The position numbers and the translations under genes are program-made. Below are positions 36,692 through 45,039 of a DNA stretch of 64,000 nucleotides, in pieces. The stretch spans positions 1 to 64,000 of the forward strand of contig REDI01000032.1 of NCBI GenBank assembly GCA_007693595.1. Reading direction: 5' to 3'. Positions within the stretch are counted from its first letter, which is position 1; the number at the start of each line of letters is the position of its first letter. The notes below the pieces were generated by a model that did no database searches, was not told the origin of the DNA, and saw only the letters and a program-made list of their open reading frames with translations. The stretch is from Deltaproteobacteria bacterium (GTDB lineage Bacteria; Myxococcota_A; UBA796; GCA-2862545).

Positions 36692-37506
36692 GTGTCCTCC
36701 TCGGGCTCAAGGGAGACTCCGATCACGTCGGTCCAGGTCAAGAGGTACTCCGGGGGGCCAGGGGGCTCTGTGGGCACTCCGCTGTCGCTGTCGCCTTCGA
36801 GCGCTTCGACCTCGCGCTCGGCGATCCAGAACCACGGGGTCCACACGCCGACGTTCGCGTAGTCGTAGTAGGCGATGCCTTCACTCCAGCTCCAGCCGAT
36901 CCGCAGCACCGCGCCGTCCGCGGGGAGGTCGGGGTCGAAGCAAGGGCCGGGATCCCCTTCGGTCACGGTGAAGGTGATCTCGTAGGTGAGGTCGCAGCCG
37001 TCGCAGGGGTGCTCCGACGGCTCGCCCGCCATGGTGTAAACGACCTCACAGTGCAGGGGGTCGTCTTCGAGGAGCTCCCAGGGGCGGAGCTCGTCTTCGG
37101 AGTCGACGGGGTCGGAGTCGACGGGGTCAGAGTCGACGGGGTCGGAGTCGGAGTCCACGGGATCGGAGTCGGTGTCTTCGTCTTCGTCGTCTTCGGGGGA
37201 CGGGAGGGCGTAGTCGACGAACTCGTAGACCACGAGCTCCCCGAGGAGCGAGGGCGGCTCGCCGGCTTCACCATCGGGGAGCTGGAAGCTCCCGAGTTGG
37301 TAGATGTAGAGCCAGTGATCGGGCTCGCGTCCATCGGGCGCGACGCCGGTGTCGGTGGGAAACTCGACGTCGGAGTCGAACCCGCCGCTCGGCCAGGAGT
37401 CGGACTCGTCGGGGAGGTCGGGGAGCTCGGTCTGGGAGGCCGGGTCTTCGCAGGCGAGGGCGAGCGCCGCGAGGAGGATCGGAAGAGGGGCCAGGGTTCG
37501 AAGCAA
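36688..37506 (-). CDS. Hypothetical lipoprotein, first gene of the exported operon
   Basis: A TTG start at 37506 with GGGAG six bases upstream gives 272 aa beginning L-R-T-L-A-P-L-P and a lipobox LALAC. An acidic Asp/Pro/Ser linker follows (DSDPVDS repeats, coded by 37099-37170). The C-terminal domain has C-D-G-C-D-L-T-Y and an aromatic-rich Y-D-Y-A-N-V-G-V-W-T-P-W-F-W-I. The ATG at 37518 is out of frame. Function unknown; it probably anchors a domain at the outer membrane. Confidence 0.65.
   Translation of the reverse strand: MLRTLAPLPILLAALALACEDPASQTELPDLPDESDSWPSGGFDSDVEFPTDTGVAPDGREPDHWLYIYQLGSFQLPDGEAGEPPSLLGELVVYEFVDYALPSPEDDEDEDTDSDPVDSDSDPVDSDPVDSDPVDSEDELRPWELLEDDPLHCEVVYTMAGEPSEHPCDGCDLTYEITFTVTEGDPGPCFDPDLPADGAVLRIGWSWSEGIAYYDYANVGVWTPWFWIAEREVEALEGDSDSGVPTEPPGPPEYLLTWTDVIGVSLEPEEDT
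37099..37170. repeat. 15-bp tandem repeat in the lipoprotein linker
   Basis: Three near-identical 15-bp units (GGAGTCGACGGGGTC) run from 37099 to 37143 and decay into related units to about 37170. They code for the D-P-V-D-S linker of the 36688-37506 lipoprotein. Slippage at such a repeat could vary linker length in frame. Confidence 0.8.
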
Positions 37507-37870
37507 GCGTAGCTCCCATGGGGACTGGAGAAGGGCACAACTCCACCGCCTCACTCTACCATGGCCCGTGACCCTTCGTGACCGATGGCGGCGAGGGACA
37601 GGGCTTCGAGCTCTGTCATCGTTGTGGATAAAGCTGAAATGAAGAGAGGTCTGTGGAGATACTCTCACGGTGGGTGAAAAACTTTCGGCGGGCTGTCTGT
37701 CAGCCAGCTCACACCTGGGGCTGGAGTCGGGGAATCTCTTCGGAGTGAGAGGGATCGCGCGCGGCTGCACGGGACCTCGGAGGACGGGGTCCAGGGACCT
37801 TGCTCTTCGAAGCGCTAGGCTGAAGCGCTCCGCCTCAGCTATGATGCGGCCAGCCATGAGAGGAGTCCGC
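37507..37870. promoter_or_regulatory. Divergent intergenic region with a DnaA-box match and direct repeats
   Basis: These 364 bp contain no gene. The sequence TGTGGATAA (37623-37631) is a perfect DnaA box, in a locally AT-richer stretch from about 37615 to 37680. Nearer the rightward gene, GAAGCGCT is repeated at 37809-37816 and 37822-37829, followed by TATGAT (37840-37845), a five-of-six -10 match 26 bp before the start codon. No good -35 is visible. The leftward operon presumably starts from the other end. Confidence 0.4.
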
Positions 37871-39313
37871 ATGCGCACCCTGACGATGATGGCCGCCTTG
37901 GCGTTTCCGGCGGTAGCCGGAGCGGTCGAAGTCGAGCTTACTCCTAATGCAGACGTCCGATCCCTCACCCAGAGCCTGAGCCCTGGGGCCATCTACACCT
38001 TCAACGATGGGGTCTACGAGCTCCCTGATGAGTGGTCGATCTCGGGCGAGGGCTCCTCTTCAGACCCCATCATCTTCCGCGCGGCGCGCGGGGCGCGGCC
38101 GGTCATCCGACTCACGACCTCCGGCAGCCGAGCGCTGCGGATCCACAGCAGCGCCCACCTCGTGATCCAGGGGCTCATCTTCGAGCACGATGACGAGCGC
38201 TACGCCGAGACTAACGGCAACGGCATCCGGGTCGAGAACTCCGAGCACATCCGCATCGACGACTGCGAGATCCGTCATACGGGCGGCACAGGTATCAGCC
38301 TTGGAAGCGACAACTCCGCCGTACAGGTGACCCAGACCGAGATCCACAACACCCGCGACGGCCATGGGATCTACGCAGGGTGCGGCAACGCGTCTTGTTG
38401 GGTTCAGGACAGCCTCTTCGCCAATAACCTCATCTACGACATCAAGGGGCGCGACGAAGAGATCCGGGTCGACGGCATCCACATCGCCCCAGGCGGCCAA
38501 GGCAACCAGATCGTCGACAACATCCTCGTCGAGGTCAACCGGCACGGCATCGTGGCGCACTCGACCGAGTTCGGGTCCCAGAACCTCATCGAGGGCAACG
38601 CGATCTGGGACACCGGCCAGGATGGACTGTGGGTCAGCGGCGCGGCGCGCGTTCGGAACAACCTCGTGGCCTTTACCGGCCGTCACGGCCTCTACAGCGA
38701 GAACAACCGCGAGTCGCTCGAGCAGCTCGTCGTCTCGCACAACAGCTTCGTCGCGACGGGCAGCGCGGCGGTGCGCCTGCGGCAGTGGCAAGGCCTCAGC
38801 GGGATGGTCTTCGCGAACAACGCGCTGGTTAACCCCGTCGGTGATGCCTTTCAGGTCGATAATGAGAGCCTCGATGAAGGCATCGTCTTCTCCGGCAACG
38901 TCATCACCGGCAGCGTGAGCGGGGTCACCCTCGAGTCGGGCGGATTCGTTCCAGGTGGCGGCTATACCGACTTCGTCGACATCGACGCCCTCGACTTCTA
39001 CCCGCGAGCGAGCTCCGCGCTCCGCGACGCCGCCGATCCCTCTGGGGCGGCCTTCGTCCCCTCCATCGACTTCAACGGCTTCGATCGAAACGGGGACCGC
39101 CCTACGGTCGGCGCCTTGGAGTACGTCTTCCAGACCAACCCGGGCTGGCCCCTCTCCCGCGACTTCAAGGCCTTTGAGGATCGCCGGATCGACGATGACA
39201 GCTCCGGCGGCTGCTGTGGCGACAACGGCTCGGCCGACAGCGCCATCATGGTCCCGCTGCTCTTGCTCGGGGGGCTGATCAGGCGTCGGCGCCGCTCTGG
39301 CGCACATCGGTGA
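37871..39313 (+). CDS. Surface right-handed beta-helix protein with MYXO-CTERM-like tail
   Basis: ATG 37871 has AGGAG six bases upstream; the product is 480 aa with a signal peptide ending near VAGAV. The body is a parallel beta-helix: repeating N-G-I-R-V-E-N, G-T-G-I-S-L-G and N-L-I-Y-D-I turns, as in pectate-lyase-like/NosD folds. The C terminus has G-G-C-C-G-D, a short hydrophobic helix and an Arg cluster (IRRRRR), the MYXO-CTERM layout for surface anchoring. The last 35 bases overlap the recJ 3' end on the other strand. Polysaccharide binding or lyase activity is possible but no catalytic residues can be fixed. Confidence 0.83.
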   Translation: MRTLTMMAALAFPAVAGAVEVELTPNADVRSLTQSLSPGAIYTFNDGVYELPDEWSISGEGSSSDPIIFRAARGARPVIRLTTSGSRALRIHSSAHLVIQGLIFEHDDERYAETNGNGIRVENSEHIRIDDCEIRHTGGTGISLGSDNSAVQVTQTEIHNTRDGHGIYAGCGNASCWVQDSLFANNLIYDIKGRDEEIRVDGIHIAPGGQGNQIVDNILVEVNRHGIVAHSTEFGSQNLIEGNAIWDTGQDGLWVSGAARVRNNLVAFTGRHGLYSENNRESLEQLVVSHNSFVATGSAAVRLRQWQGLSGMVFANNALVNPVGDAFQVDNESLDEGIVFSGNVITGSVSGVTLESGGFVPGGGYTDFVDIDALDFYPRASSALRDAADPSGAAFVPSIDFNGFDRNGDRPTVGALEYVFQTNPGWPLSRDFKAFEDRRIDDDSSGGCCGDNGSADSAIMVPLLLLGGLIRRRRRSGAHR

Positions 39314-41006
39314 GCTTGATCTGGAGCGAGCGCCGGCCGTTGTATTCGTTGGCTTCGAGCGTGCCTAGGAGGTCGACCGGACCCGCGAAGGCCGCAGCGC
39401 GCTCCCCTTGACCCCACCAGATCGCCTCGACGGAGCGGCCTTGGGGTGCGGGGAGCTTGAGGTGGAGCAGGCGTCCCGAGGCACGCACGCTGATCCGCTC
39501 CGGCTCGACGTCGCGCACGAGCAGCGAGGGCTCGGGGTTGCCCATGCCGAAGGGGCCTAGACGACCTAGCTCTTCGAGGAGATCATCCGAGAGCTCCGAG
39601 AGGGGGACGGAAGCGTCGACGGGGTACTCAGGGACGAAGGTGTCGGCGCTGGCGGCTCGTTCAACGTAAGCGCTCAGGCGTGCTGCGAGCGCGTCGAGCT
39701 TCGGGGTTGGGACTGTAAAGCCAGCCGCAGCGGGGTGTCCGCCGTACTTGACGAGGAGATCGGAGGCTGCGTCGAGCGCTCGTACCGCGTGGATCGAGGG
39801 AGGGCAGCGCACGCTCGCGACGGCGTGGTCCCCTTGGATCGCGACGATCGCGGTGGGACGGTGCAGATCATCTTTGAGGCGGCTGGCGACGATGCCCGCG
39901 ACGCCTCGGTGCCAGGCCTCGCCCTCGGGGTGCGCGACGAGCACGAAGGGGGGAAGGGGGGAGGGCACCGAAGCTTTGGCGAGCTCGACCATGCGGAGCT
40001 GGATCTGCTTTCGGTGGTTGTTCAGCTCGTTGAGCTGCCGCGCGAGGGCCCGCGCCTCGACCGGATCCCGGCTGGTGAGGAGCTTGATCACCAGTCGGGC
40101 GCTCGCGACCCTGCCCGCGGCGTTGATCCGAGGGCCGATCCGAAAACCGAGGTCGCGCGTGAGGATCTTACCGGGGGTTAGGCCGGAGACCTGGAGGAGG
40201 GCGGTGAGGCCCGGCGCATGGGGGCCGAGGTTGAGCTCGCGGAGCCCCAACGCGACGATCGCTCGGTTTTCGAGAGAGGTGAGCGGCACCATGTCGGCGA
40301 CGGTGCCGATGGCTGCGAGCTTGAGCAGGCTGCGGAGGATCGCGCGCTTCTTGGGGTGGTCGATCAGGAGGGCCTGGGCGAGCTTGAGCGAGACCCCGCA
40401 GGCAGCCAGGTGGGGGTTGGGGTACTCGCAGTCCGCCTGGGGCGGGCACAGCACCAGGGCCTCGGGCGGTACACTCGCTCCAGCAGGCAGGTGGTGGTCG
40501 CAGATGAGGACGTCGAGGCCTCGCTCGACCGCGACCGTGACGGCCTGGTGGTCTCGGACCCCGATGTCGGCGGTAACGATGAGCTCGACGCCGTCTTCGG
40601 CCGCCCGCTCGGCCGCGCGCGGTGAGAAGCCATAGCCTTCGTCGAAGCGGTCAGGGATGTGGTAGTCGACCTGCCGAAGCCCGAGGAGCTGAAGGCAGGC
40701 CTGAAGGATCAGGGAGGAGGTCGTGCCGTCGACGTCGTAGTCGGTGATGATGCGCACCCGCTGCTGCTTGTCGATCGCGCGTCGAAGGCGGAGGACGGCG
40801 GACTCCATGTGGAGCATCTCGAAGGGATCGATGAGGTGGTCCAGGCTCGGTTCGAGCCATGGCTGAGGGTCCTCGGGAGCCTCGCGGGTGGCGAGGCACT
40901 GGGCGGCCACAGCCGAGAGCCCGACGCGCTGCAGCCGCTCGAGGCGATCAGGATCGGTAGGTCGTGCGACCCAGCGGGCGCCCGACCAGGACAAGCGTTC
41001 GCGCAT
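39279..41006 (-). CDS. recJ: Single-stranded-DNA exonuclease RecJ
   Basis: The 575-aa protein has the DHH phosphoesterase motifs: ITDYDVDGTTSS (motif I), VTADIGVRDH, ICDHHLPAG (DHH), N-P-H-L-A-A-C-G and the DHHA1 region (GVAGIVASRLK, KYGGHPAAAGFT). RecJ degrades single strands 5' to 3' in recombination and mismatch repair. The length matches the family and the catalytic Asp and His residues look intact. Convergent overlap with the beta-helix gene by 35 nt. Confidence 0.95.
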   Translation of the reverse strand: MRERLSWSGARWVARPTDPDRLERLQRVGLSAVAAQCLATREAPEDPQPWLEPSLDHLIDPFEMLHMESAVLRLRRAIDKQQRVRIITDYDVDGTTSSLILQACLQLLGLRQVDYHIPDRFDEGYGFSPRAAERAAEDGVELIVTADIGVRDHQAVTVAVERGLDVLICDHHLPAGASVPPEALVLCPPQADCEYPNPHLAACGVSLKLAQALLIDHPKKRAILRSLLKLAAIGTVADMVPLTSLENRAIVALGLRELNLGPHAPGLTALLQVSGLTPGKILTRDLGFRIGPRINAAGRVASARLVIKLLTSRDPVEARALARQLNELNNHRKQIQLRMVELAKASVPSPLPPFVLVAHPEGEAWHRGVAGIVASRLKDDLHRPTAIVAIQGDHAVASVRCPPSIHAVRALDAASDLLVKYGGHPAAAGFTVPTPKLDALAARLSAYVERAASADTFVPEYPVDASVPLSELSDDLLEELGRLGPFGMGNPEPSLLVRDVEPERISVRASGRLLHLKLPAPQGRSVEAIWWGQGERAAAFAGPVDLLGTLEANEYNGRRSLQIKLTDVRQSGADA

Positions 41007-41037
41007 GGCTAGCTCGTAGCAGGGGGTTGTTCTGGGC

Positions 41038-42159
41038 TCAGGCCCAGATCAGAAAGCCGGTCAACAAGCCGACGATGATGCCTGAGATCGTTCCGATCAC
41101 GGCATAGCTCGCCAGTCGCCAGGTGTCTTCGATCGGCATCGGAAGCGTGGCGCTGTCGGTGGGCATCGGATCGGTCTCGAGGGTGGGGAGCGGGGCCCGC
41201 GCGGCGCTCGAGGGGGTCGGGGAGTCGCCCTCGGGCACCAGGTGCACATGAAGGCGCGTCGGGTTGTTGCCCTCGGGATCGGCCATGATCAGGTCGACGA
41301 CGACCGTCAGCTCGTGCACCCGCGCGCCGAGGACCTGCAGGGGGCTCATGCCTGCGAGCGAGGGAGGGTGGTAGTTGAGGCTGACGGTGTGCTCCAAGGG
41401 CAGCACATCGTAACCGGAGCGCGACCAGGGGGCGGCTCTGGGGGCGGGCGCAGGGGTGGCCTGGGCTTCAGCCAGTCGGACCGCCCGCTGGTGGGCCTCG
41501 ACCACTTGCTCGATCGAGGCGGACTCGCGCCGATGGATGGCGTGCACTTGCAGGCAGGTCGGCTTGCCTTCGAGGTTATCGGCGAGCAAAGCTGCGATCC
41601 TCTTCACGACCGCGTCGCGGACCGCGGCGAGGCCCTCGCCGCTCACCGGCGATCCCAAGATGACGGGGTGACGGTAAGGGTTCAGATCGAAGGCCACATC
41701 GTCGAGGGAGAGAGCATCGGCGGCGTCGGTGTGGTTGATCTGAAAGACCACAGGAAGGTTCGCCAGGTCTTGCCCGGCCTTCTTGAGGTGGCGGTCGAGG
41801 TTGAGCAGGGCGTCGAGGTTGGGCTCGGCCTCGTTGGGGCGAGCGTTCGCCACGAAGACGATCCCATCGACGTCGCGCAGAACCTCGGCGCGATGACCCG
41901 CATGAATCAGCGCCCCCGGCAAGGAATAAAGGCGCACTTTGAAGCGAAATCCAGGGATCTCGATGTCGGCGGGATGGTACTCGAAGACCTGGGAGTGTTC
42001 GCTCGCCCCCCGTGGGGCGAAAGGGAGCATGCCCCCGGACGGATCGGGGGTGTGGTCGACATAGAGCTTTCGGACGCTGGCGGTGGTGCCGGCCCCGCGG
42101 GCGCCGCAGTAGACGACGCGCGCGATGATCTCACGTCGCGCGAAGTTGATGATGGCCAT
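41038..42159 (-). CDS. MglA-like small GTPase homologue with altered P-loop and C-terminal membrane helix
   Basis: The 373-aa protein has an MglA-like N domain (residues 1-190): the switch region L-Y-S-L-P-G and D-G-I-V-F-V-A-N-A match MglA. The P-loop reads GARGAGTT (19-26), so Thr25 replaces the lysine, and the G4 motif is NHTD (142-145) rather than NKxD. A Pro-rich linker leads to a middle domain and a terminal helix (YAVIGTISGIIVGLLTGFLIW). Normal nucleotide binding is doubtful. It may be a membrane-tethered pseudo-GTPase of the MglA/MglB polarity group. Confidence 0.82.
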   Translation of the reverse strand: MAIINFARREIIARVVYCGARGAGTTASVRKLYVDHTPDPSGGMLPFAPRGASEHSQVFEYHPADIEIPGFRFKVRLYSLPGALIHAGHRAEVLRDVDGIVFVANARPNEAEPNLDALLNLDRHLKKAGQDLANLPVVFQINHTDAADALSLDDVAFDLNPYRHPVILGSPVSGEGLAAVRDAVVKRIAALLADNLEGKPTCLQVHAIHRRESASIEQVVEAHQRAVRLAEAQATPAPAPRAAPWSRSGYDVLPLEHTVSLNYHPPSLAGMSPLQVLGARVHELTVVVDLIMADPEGNNPTRLHVHLVPEGDSPTPSSAARAPLPTLETDPMPTDSATLPMPIEDTWRLASYAVIGTISGIIVGLLTGFLIWA

Positions 42160-42268
42160 CGCTTCTCCGAGAGGTACGCGAGTATAGTGCAGGCGGAGCC
42201 ACAGGGGGGTGGTGGCCTTCGGCTCACGGTCGGGCTACCCACGGGGCGCCGCTTTTCGGAGGCTGCTC

Positions 42269-43459
42269 TTGACGCCCGTCATGCCCTATTTTGAACGCGT
42301 CATCTTCCACATTCCTCTGCCTTCAGGGCTCCCCTTGGATCACCTCGAGATCCATGGGTTCGGCATCTTGGTGGCGCTGGGCTTCCTGCTTGGAGGCTGG
42401 CTCGCGATGTGGCGTGCCAAGCGACAAGGCGACGATCCCGAAGCGATCAACCGCCTGATCGGCTGGCTGGTCGTAGGGACCTTCGTCGGCGGGCACGTCG
42501 GCTATGGGCTGATGTATAAGCCCGCGGAGTACCTCGCGGAGCCGATCCGCTTTCTCTACGTCTGGGAAGGTCTCTCTTCGATGGGTGGCTTTCTGGTCTG
42601 CGTCCCGCTGACGGTCTACTTCTTCAAGCGATACGGCCTTCGGCTGTGGGCCAACCTGGACCACATGGCGTTCGGTTTCGCGCTCGGCTGGTTCTTCGGG
42701 CGACTAGGGTGTACCGTGGCCCACGATCATCCAGGCGTAGGGATCCGGGGCGACAACCTCTCGGGCCCGGTGAACCTGCTCGCCAAGTATTGTCGCCCCG
42801 TCGAAGGATGGACGGCGAACCTCCCGGCCTGGGCGGTCGAAGGGGCGAACGATCTGCGCTGGGGCCCCTGCCAGGACTCGGGTCCCCTCGACGCGGTCAG
42901 CCACATCTCCCAGCAGGTTCCGCTGGACCACCCGGGCATCATCGCCGCTCACGACATGGGCTTCTACGAGGCCCTCCTCTCGCTGGCGATCCTCATCCTC
43001 TTTCTGATCCTTGATCGCTTCCCCCAGGTGCCGGGGCTCTACCCGCTGCTGCTCGGCGTGATCTACGGTCCGTCGCGCCTGGCCATGGACATGCTCCGCC
43101 CCGAAGAGACCGACGGGCGATGGTTCTCTGGAGTCCTCGATGGCTTCTCGGGCTTTACCGCGGGGCAGGCCGGAGCCTTCTTGATCTTCGCGGTCTCCGC
43201 CGTGTTCTTGGTCCAGCGCCTGCGTGCTGGCGCCAAGCCGTACTGGCTCGCCCAGGCCCCTCCCCCCGACGAGGCCGACGAGGCCGACGAGGCCGACGAG
43301 GCCGACGAGGCCGACGAGGCCGAAGAAGCGACGGAGCCCGAGAGCGCCACCGCCCAGCCCGTCTCCGACACCACGTCCCCCGATCCTGAGCCCTCCTCCA
43401 ACGCCGGCTCGAGCGAGGACGACCCACCGGCTGAACCCGAGGATCGCTCCAAGACCTGA
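42269..43459 (+). CDS. lgt: Prolipoprotein diacylglyceryl transferase-like protein with acidic tail
   Basis: A TTG start at 42269 with GGAGG six bases upstream gives 396 aa; ATG 42281 is the alternative. Seven hydrophobic helices, GLSSMGGFLV, Arg in GRLG and YPLLLGVIYGPSRLAMD mark Lgt, which adds diacylglycerol to the lipobox Cys of prolipoproteins. The usual GNFxNGE after GR is replaced by C-T-V-A-H-D-H-P-G. The last 85 residues are an acidic tail with (DEA)6 from a 9-bp repeat, beyond the normal Lgt length. Its substrates are abundant in this window. Confidence 0.85.
   Translation: MTPVMPYFERVIFHIPLPSGLPLDHLEIHGFGILVALGFLLGGWLAMWRAKRQGDDPEAINRLIGWLVVGTFVGGHVGYGLMYKPAEYLAEPIRFLYVWEGLSSMGGFLVCVPLTVYFFKRYGLRLWANLDHMAFGFALGWFFGRLGCTVAHDHPGVGIRGDNLSGPVNLLAKYCRPVEGWTANLPAWAVEGANDLRWGPCQDSGPLDAVSHISQQVPLDHPGIIAAHDMGFYEALLSLAILILFLILDRFPQVPGLYPLLLGVIYGPSRLAMDMLRPEETDGRWFSGVLDGFSGFTAGQAGAFLIFAVSAVFLVQRLRAGAKPYWLAQAPPPDEADEADEADEADEADEAEEATEPESATAQPVSDTTSPDPEPSSNAGSSEDDPPAEPEDRSKT
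43268..43321. repeat. 9-bp tandem repeat in the lgt tail
   Basis: Six consecutive GACGAGGCC units encode D-E-A repeats. In-frame gain or loss of units would change tail length without disrupting the gene. Confidence 0.9.
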
Positions 43460-43590
43460 GCTCGACGGTCCGTCCTCCGCAATCTTCAGGGAGTCTGCAC
43501 TCCCGATGACCTGCTCGCTCGCGGGCGGTCCCACGCTTCGCACGTTATTCCCCCTCAGGCCCTTCATCCGGGCAATCCCCAGGAGGTTCG

Positions 43591-44157
43591 ATGTCCAAGG
43601 AGTCTCTCGACGAGCGCGGCCGGGCGCTAGAAGGCAAGTTCTTCAAAGAAAAGGAGCAAGAACAACTTCAGAAGTTTCGTGCTCAGAGCCAGCGCAAGGC
43701 GGCGGTCAGCGAGCTCGCTGACATCACGGGATTCACCGATCACTCGATCCTTGAGAAGGTCGTCGATCTCGGCGTCACCCCTATGACCCTCGCCGCCTTC
43801 TCGATCGTGCCCATGCTGCATGTGGCCTGGGCGGATCGGGTCCTCGACGAGGCGGAGCGTAAGGCCATCCTCCTCGAAGCGACCGCGATGGGTCTAAAGA
43901 GCACCTCCCCCGCCTACGCCCTGCTCGAAGGCTGGCTCACGGAGCGCCCTAACCCCGAACTCTTCGACGCCTGGAAGGCGTACCATCAAGAGCTCGTGGG
44001 GCACCTCTCGGCCGAAGAGCGCGAGCGCCTCACCACCCAGACCCTCGAGCGAGCCGACAAGGTCGCGCGGGCCTCGGGGGGCTTCATGGGCCTGGCGGCC
44101 GTCTCCTCCGAGGAGCGCACCGCCATCCACGAGCTCAAGCAGGTGCTCGACAGCTGA
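43591..44157 (+). CDS. TerB-like helical protein
   Basis: The 188-aa protein has a charged N-terminal helix (E-R-G-R-A-L-E-G-K-F-F-K-E-K-E) and an all-helical core. W-A-D-R-V-L-D-E-A-E-R-K-A-I-L-L-E-A resembles the TerB tellurite-resistance fold. No metal residues can be assigned. GGAGG is five to six bases before the ATG. It is a lone gene between lgt and the convergent envelope operon. Confidence 0.65.
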   Translation: MSKESLDERGRALEGKFFKEKEQEQLQKFRAQSQRKAAVSELADITGFTDHSILEKVVDLGVTPMTLAAFSIVPMLHVAWADRVLDEAERKAILLEATAMGLKSTSPAYALLEGWLTERPNPELFDAWKAYHQELVGHLSAEERERLTTQTLERADKVARASGGFMGLAAVSSEERTAIHELKQVLDS

Positions 44158-44175
44158 GCCGGCCCCAAGCCCCCC

Positions 44176-45039
44176 TCAGAAGCGCACACCGCCGAGGGCG
44201 CGGACCATGGGACTGCTGTAGCTCATGCGTCCGACCGCCACGCGATCGCCGTCGCGGTCGAGCAGGTGGTGCTGGTGAGGGACGAGGCCGGTGTAGCCCA
44301 CCTCGAAGGCGATCACGGGCTCGACTTGGCTGTCGAGAACCACGCGGAGCTCGACTCCGACGACGGCTCGTAGGCCGAGGCTCAGGGCCGTACTTCGGAT
44401 CTCTCGATCGCTCCGCACTCGGTTCACGTCATCGTCGAGGTGGAGGTGCCCGAGCGATCCTACGACGGTGGCCTGGGCGTAGGGCTGGCCGAGCTCGCCG
44501 TAGTCGGGGTGGACGCGCAGGCCCACCCCAGCTTGGTGGTTGTAGAAGCTGCTCTGATAGGCGTTCCACGCATCGCTCGTAGTTATCTTTCGACCTCTAA
44601 AGTGGCTGGTCTCGGTCGTCAGGGTGAACCAACGGCTCAGGCCGATGCCGCCAATCACCCCATAGTCCAGGATCGGAGGGCTCGAGCTCGCAAGTTGCCA
44701 GACCTGGCTCTCGGAGACGAAGCCTCCACCGTGGAGTGCGACGAAGGTGCGACCGACCTCGGGAGGGCCCTTGGCTGCGCTCGGGGGAGGGCTTCGCGGG
44801 ATCTCCCGCGCGCTAGGCGCGGGGCTCATGGACGAATCAGGAGGCGTCGAGCGGGGGACCGACACTGGCGGGGCGGGCTGCATCGCGGGCTCGAGATCCT
44901 CGGAGGCGGAATCCTCGCGCTCCTCCTCGGAGGGGGCGTCGTCGTCGGTAGGGAGGGGGGGGAGCTCCGGGGCAGGACTCGAGGGGTCCTGGGCATAGGC
45001 CAGCGGGGCGAGAAGGAAGATCCAAAAGGCGCGGTTCAT
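44176..45039 (-). CDS. Outer-membrane beta-barrel protein
   Basis: The 287-aa product has a signal peptide (FLLAPLAYAQD) and a Pro/Asp/Ser linker of about 70 residues. The C-terminal barrel of alternating strands includes RTFVALHGGGF, IGGIGLSRWF, AGVGLRV and VEPVIAFEVGYTG, and ends V-R-F, the BamA-type terminal Phe. It shares a 4-nt overlap with the downstream end of the beta-propeller lipoprotein gene. A role as an anchor or porin-like partner of the propeller proteins is inferred from the operon. Confidence 0.75.
   Translation of the reverse strand: MNRAFWIFLLAPLAYAQDPSSPAPELPPLPTDDDAPSEEEREDSASEDLEPAMQPAPPVSVPRSTPPDSSMSPAPSAREIPRSPPPSAAKGPPEVGRTFVALHGGGFVSESQVWQLASSSPPILDYGVIGGIGLSRWFTLTTETSHFRGRKITTSDAWNAYQSSFYNHQAGVGLRVHPDYGELGQPYAQATVVGSLGHLHLDDDVNRVRSDREIRSTALSLGLRAVVGVELRVVLDSQVEPVIAFEVGYTGLVPHQHHLLDRDGDRVAVGRMSYSSPMVRALGGVRF

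Noticed and set aside
37615-37680. Possible chromosome origin around the DnaA box
   Set aside because: Only one exact box, no clear AT-rich unwinding element, no dnaA, dnaN or gyrB nearby.
38060-39307. Antisense frame of 415 aa over the beta-helix gene
   Set aside because: No motif or binding site, explained by codon bias.
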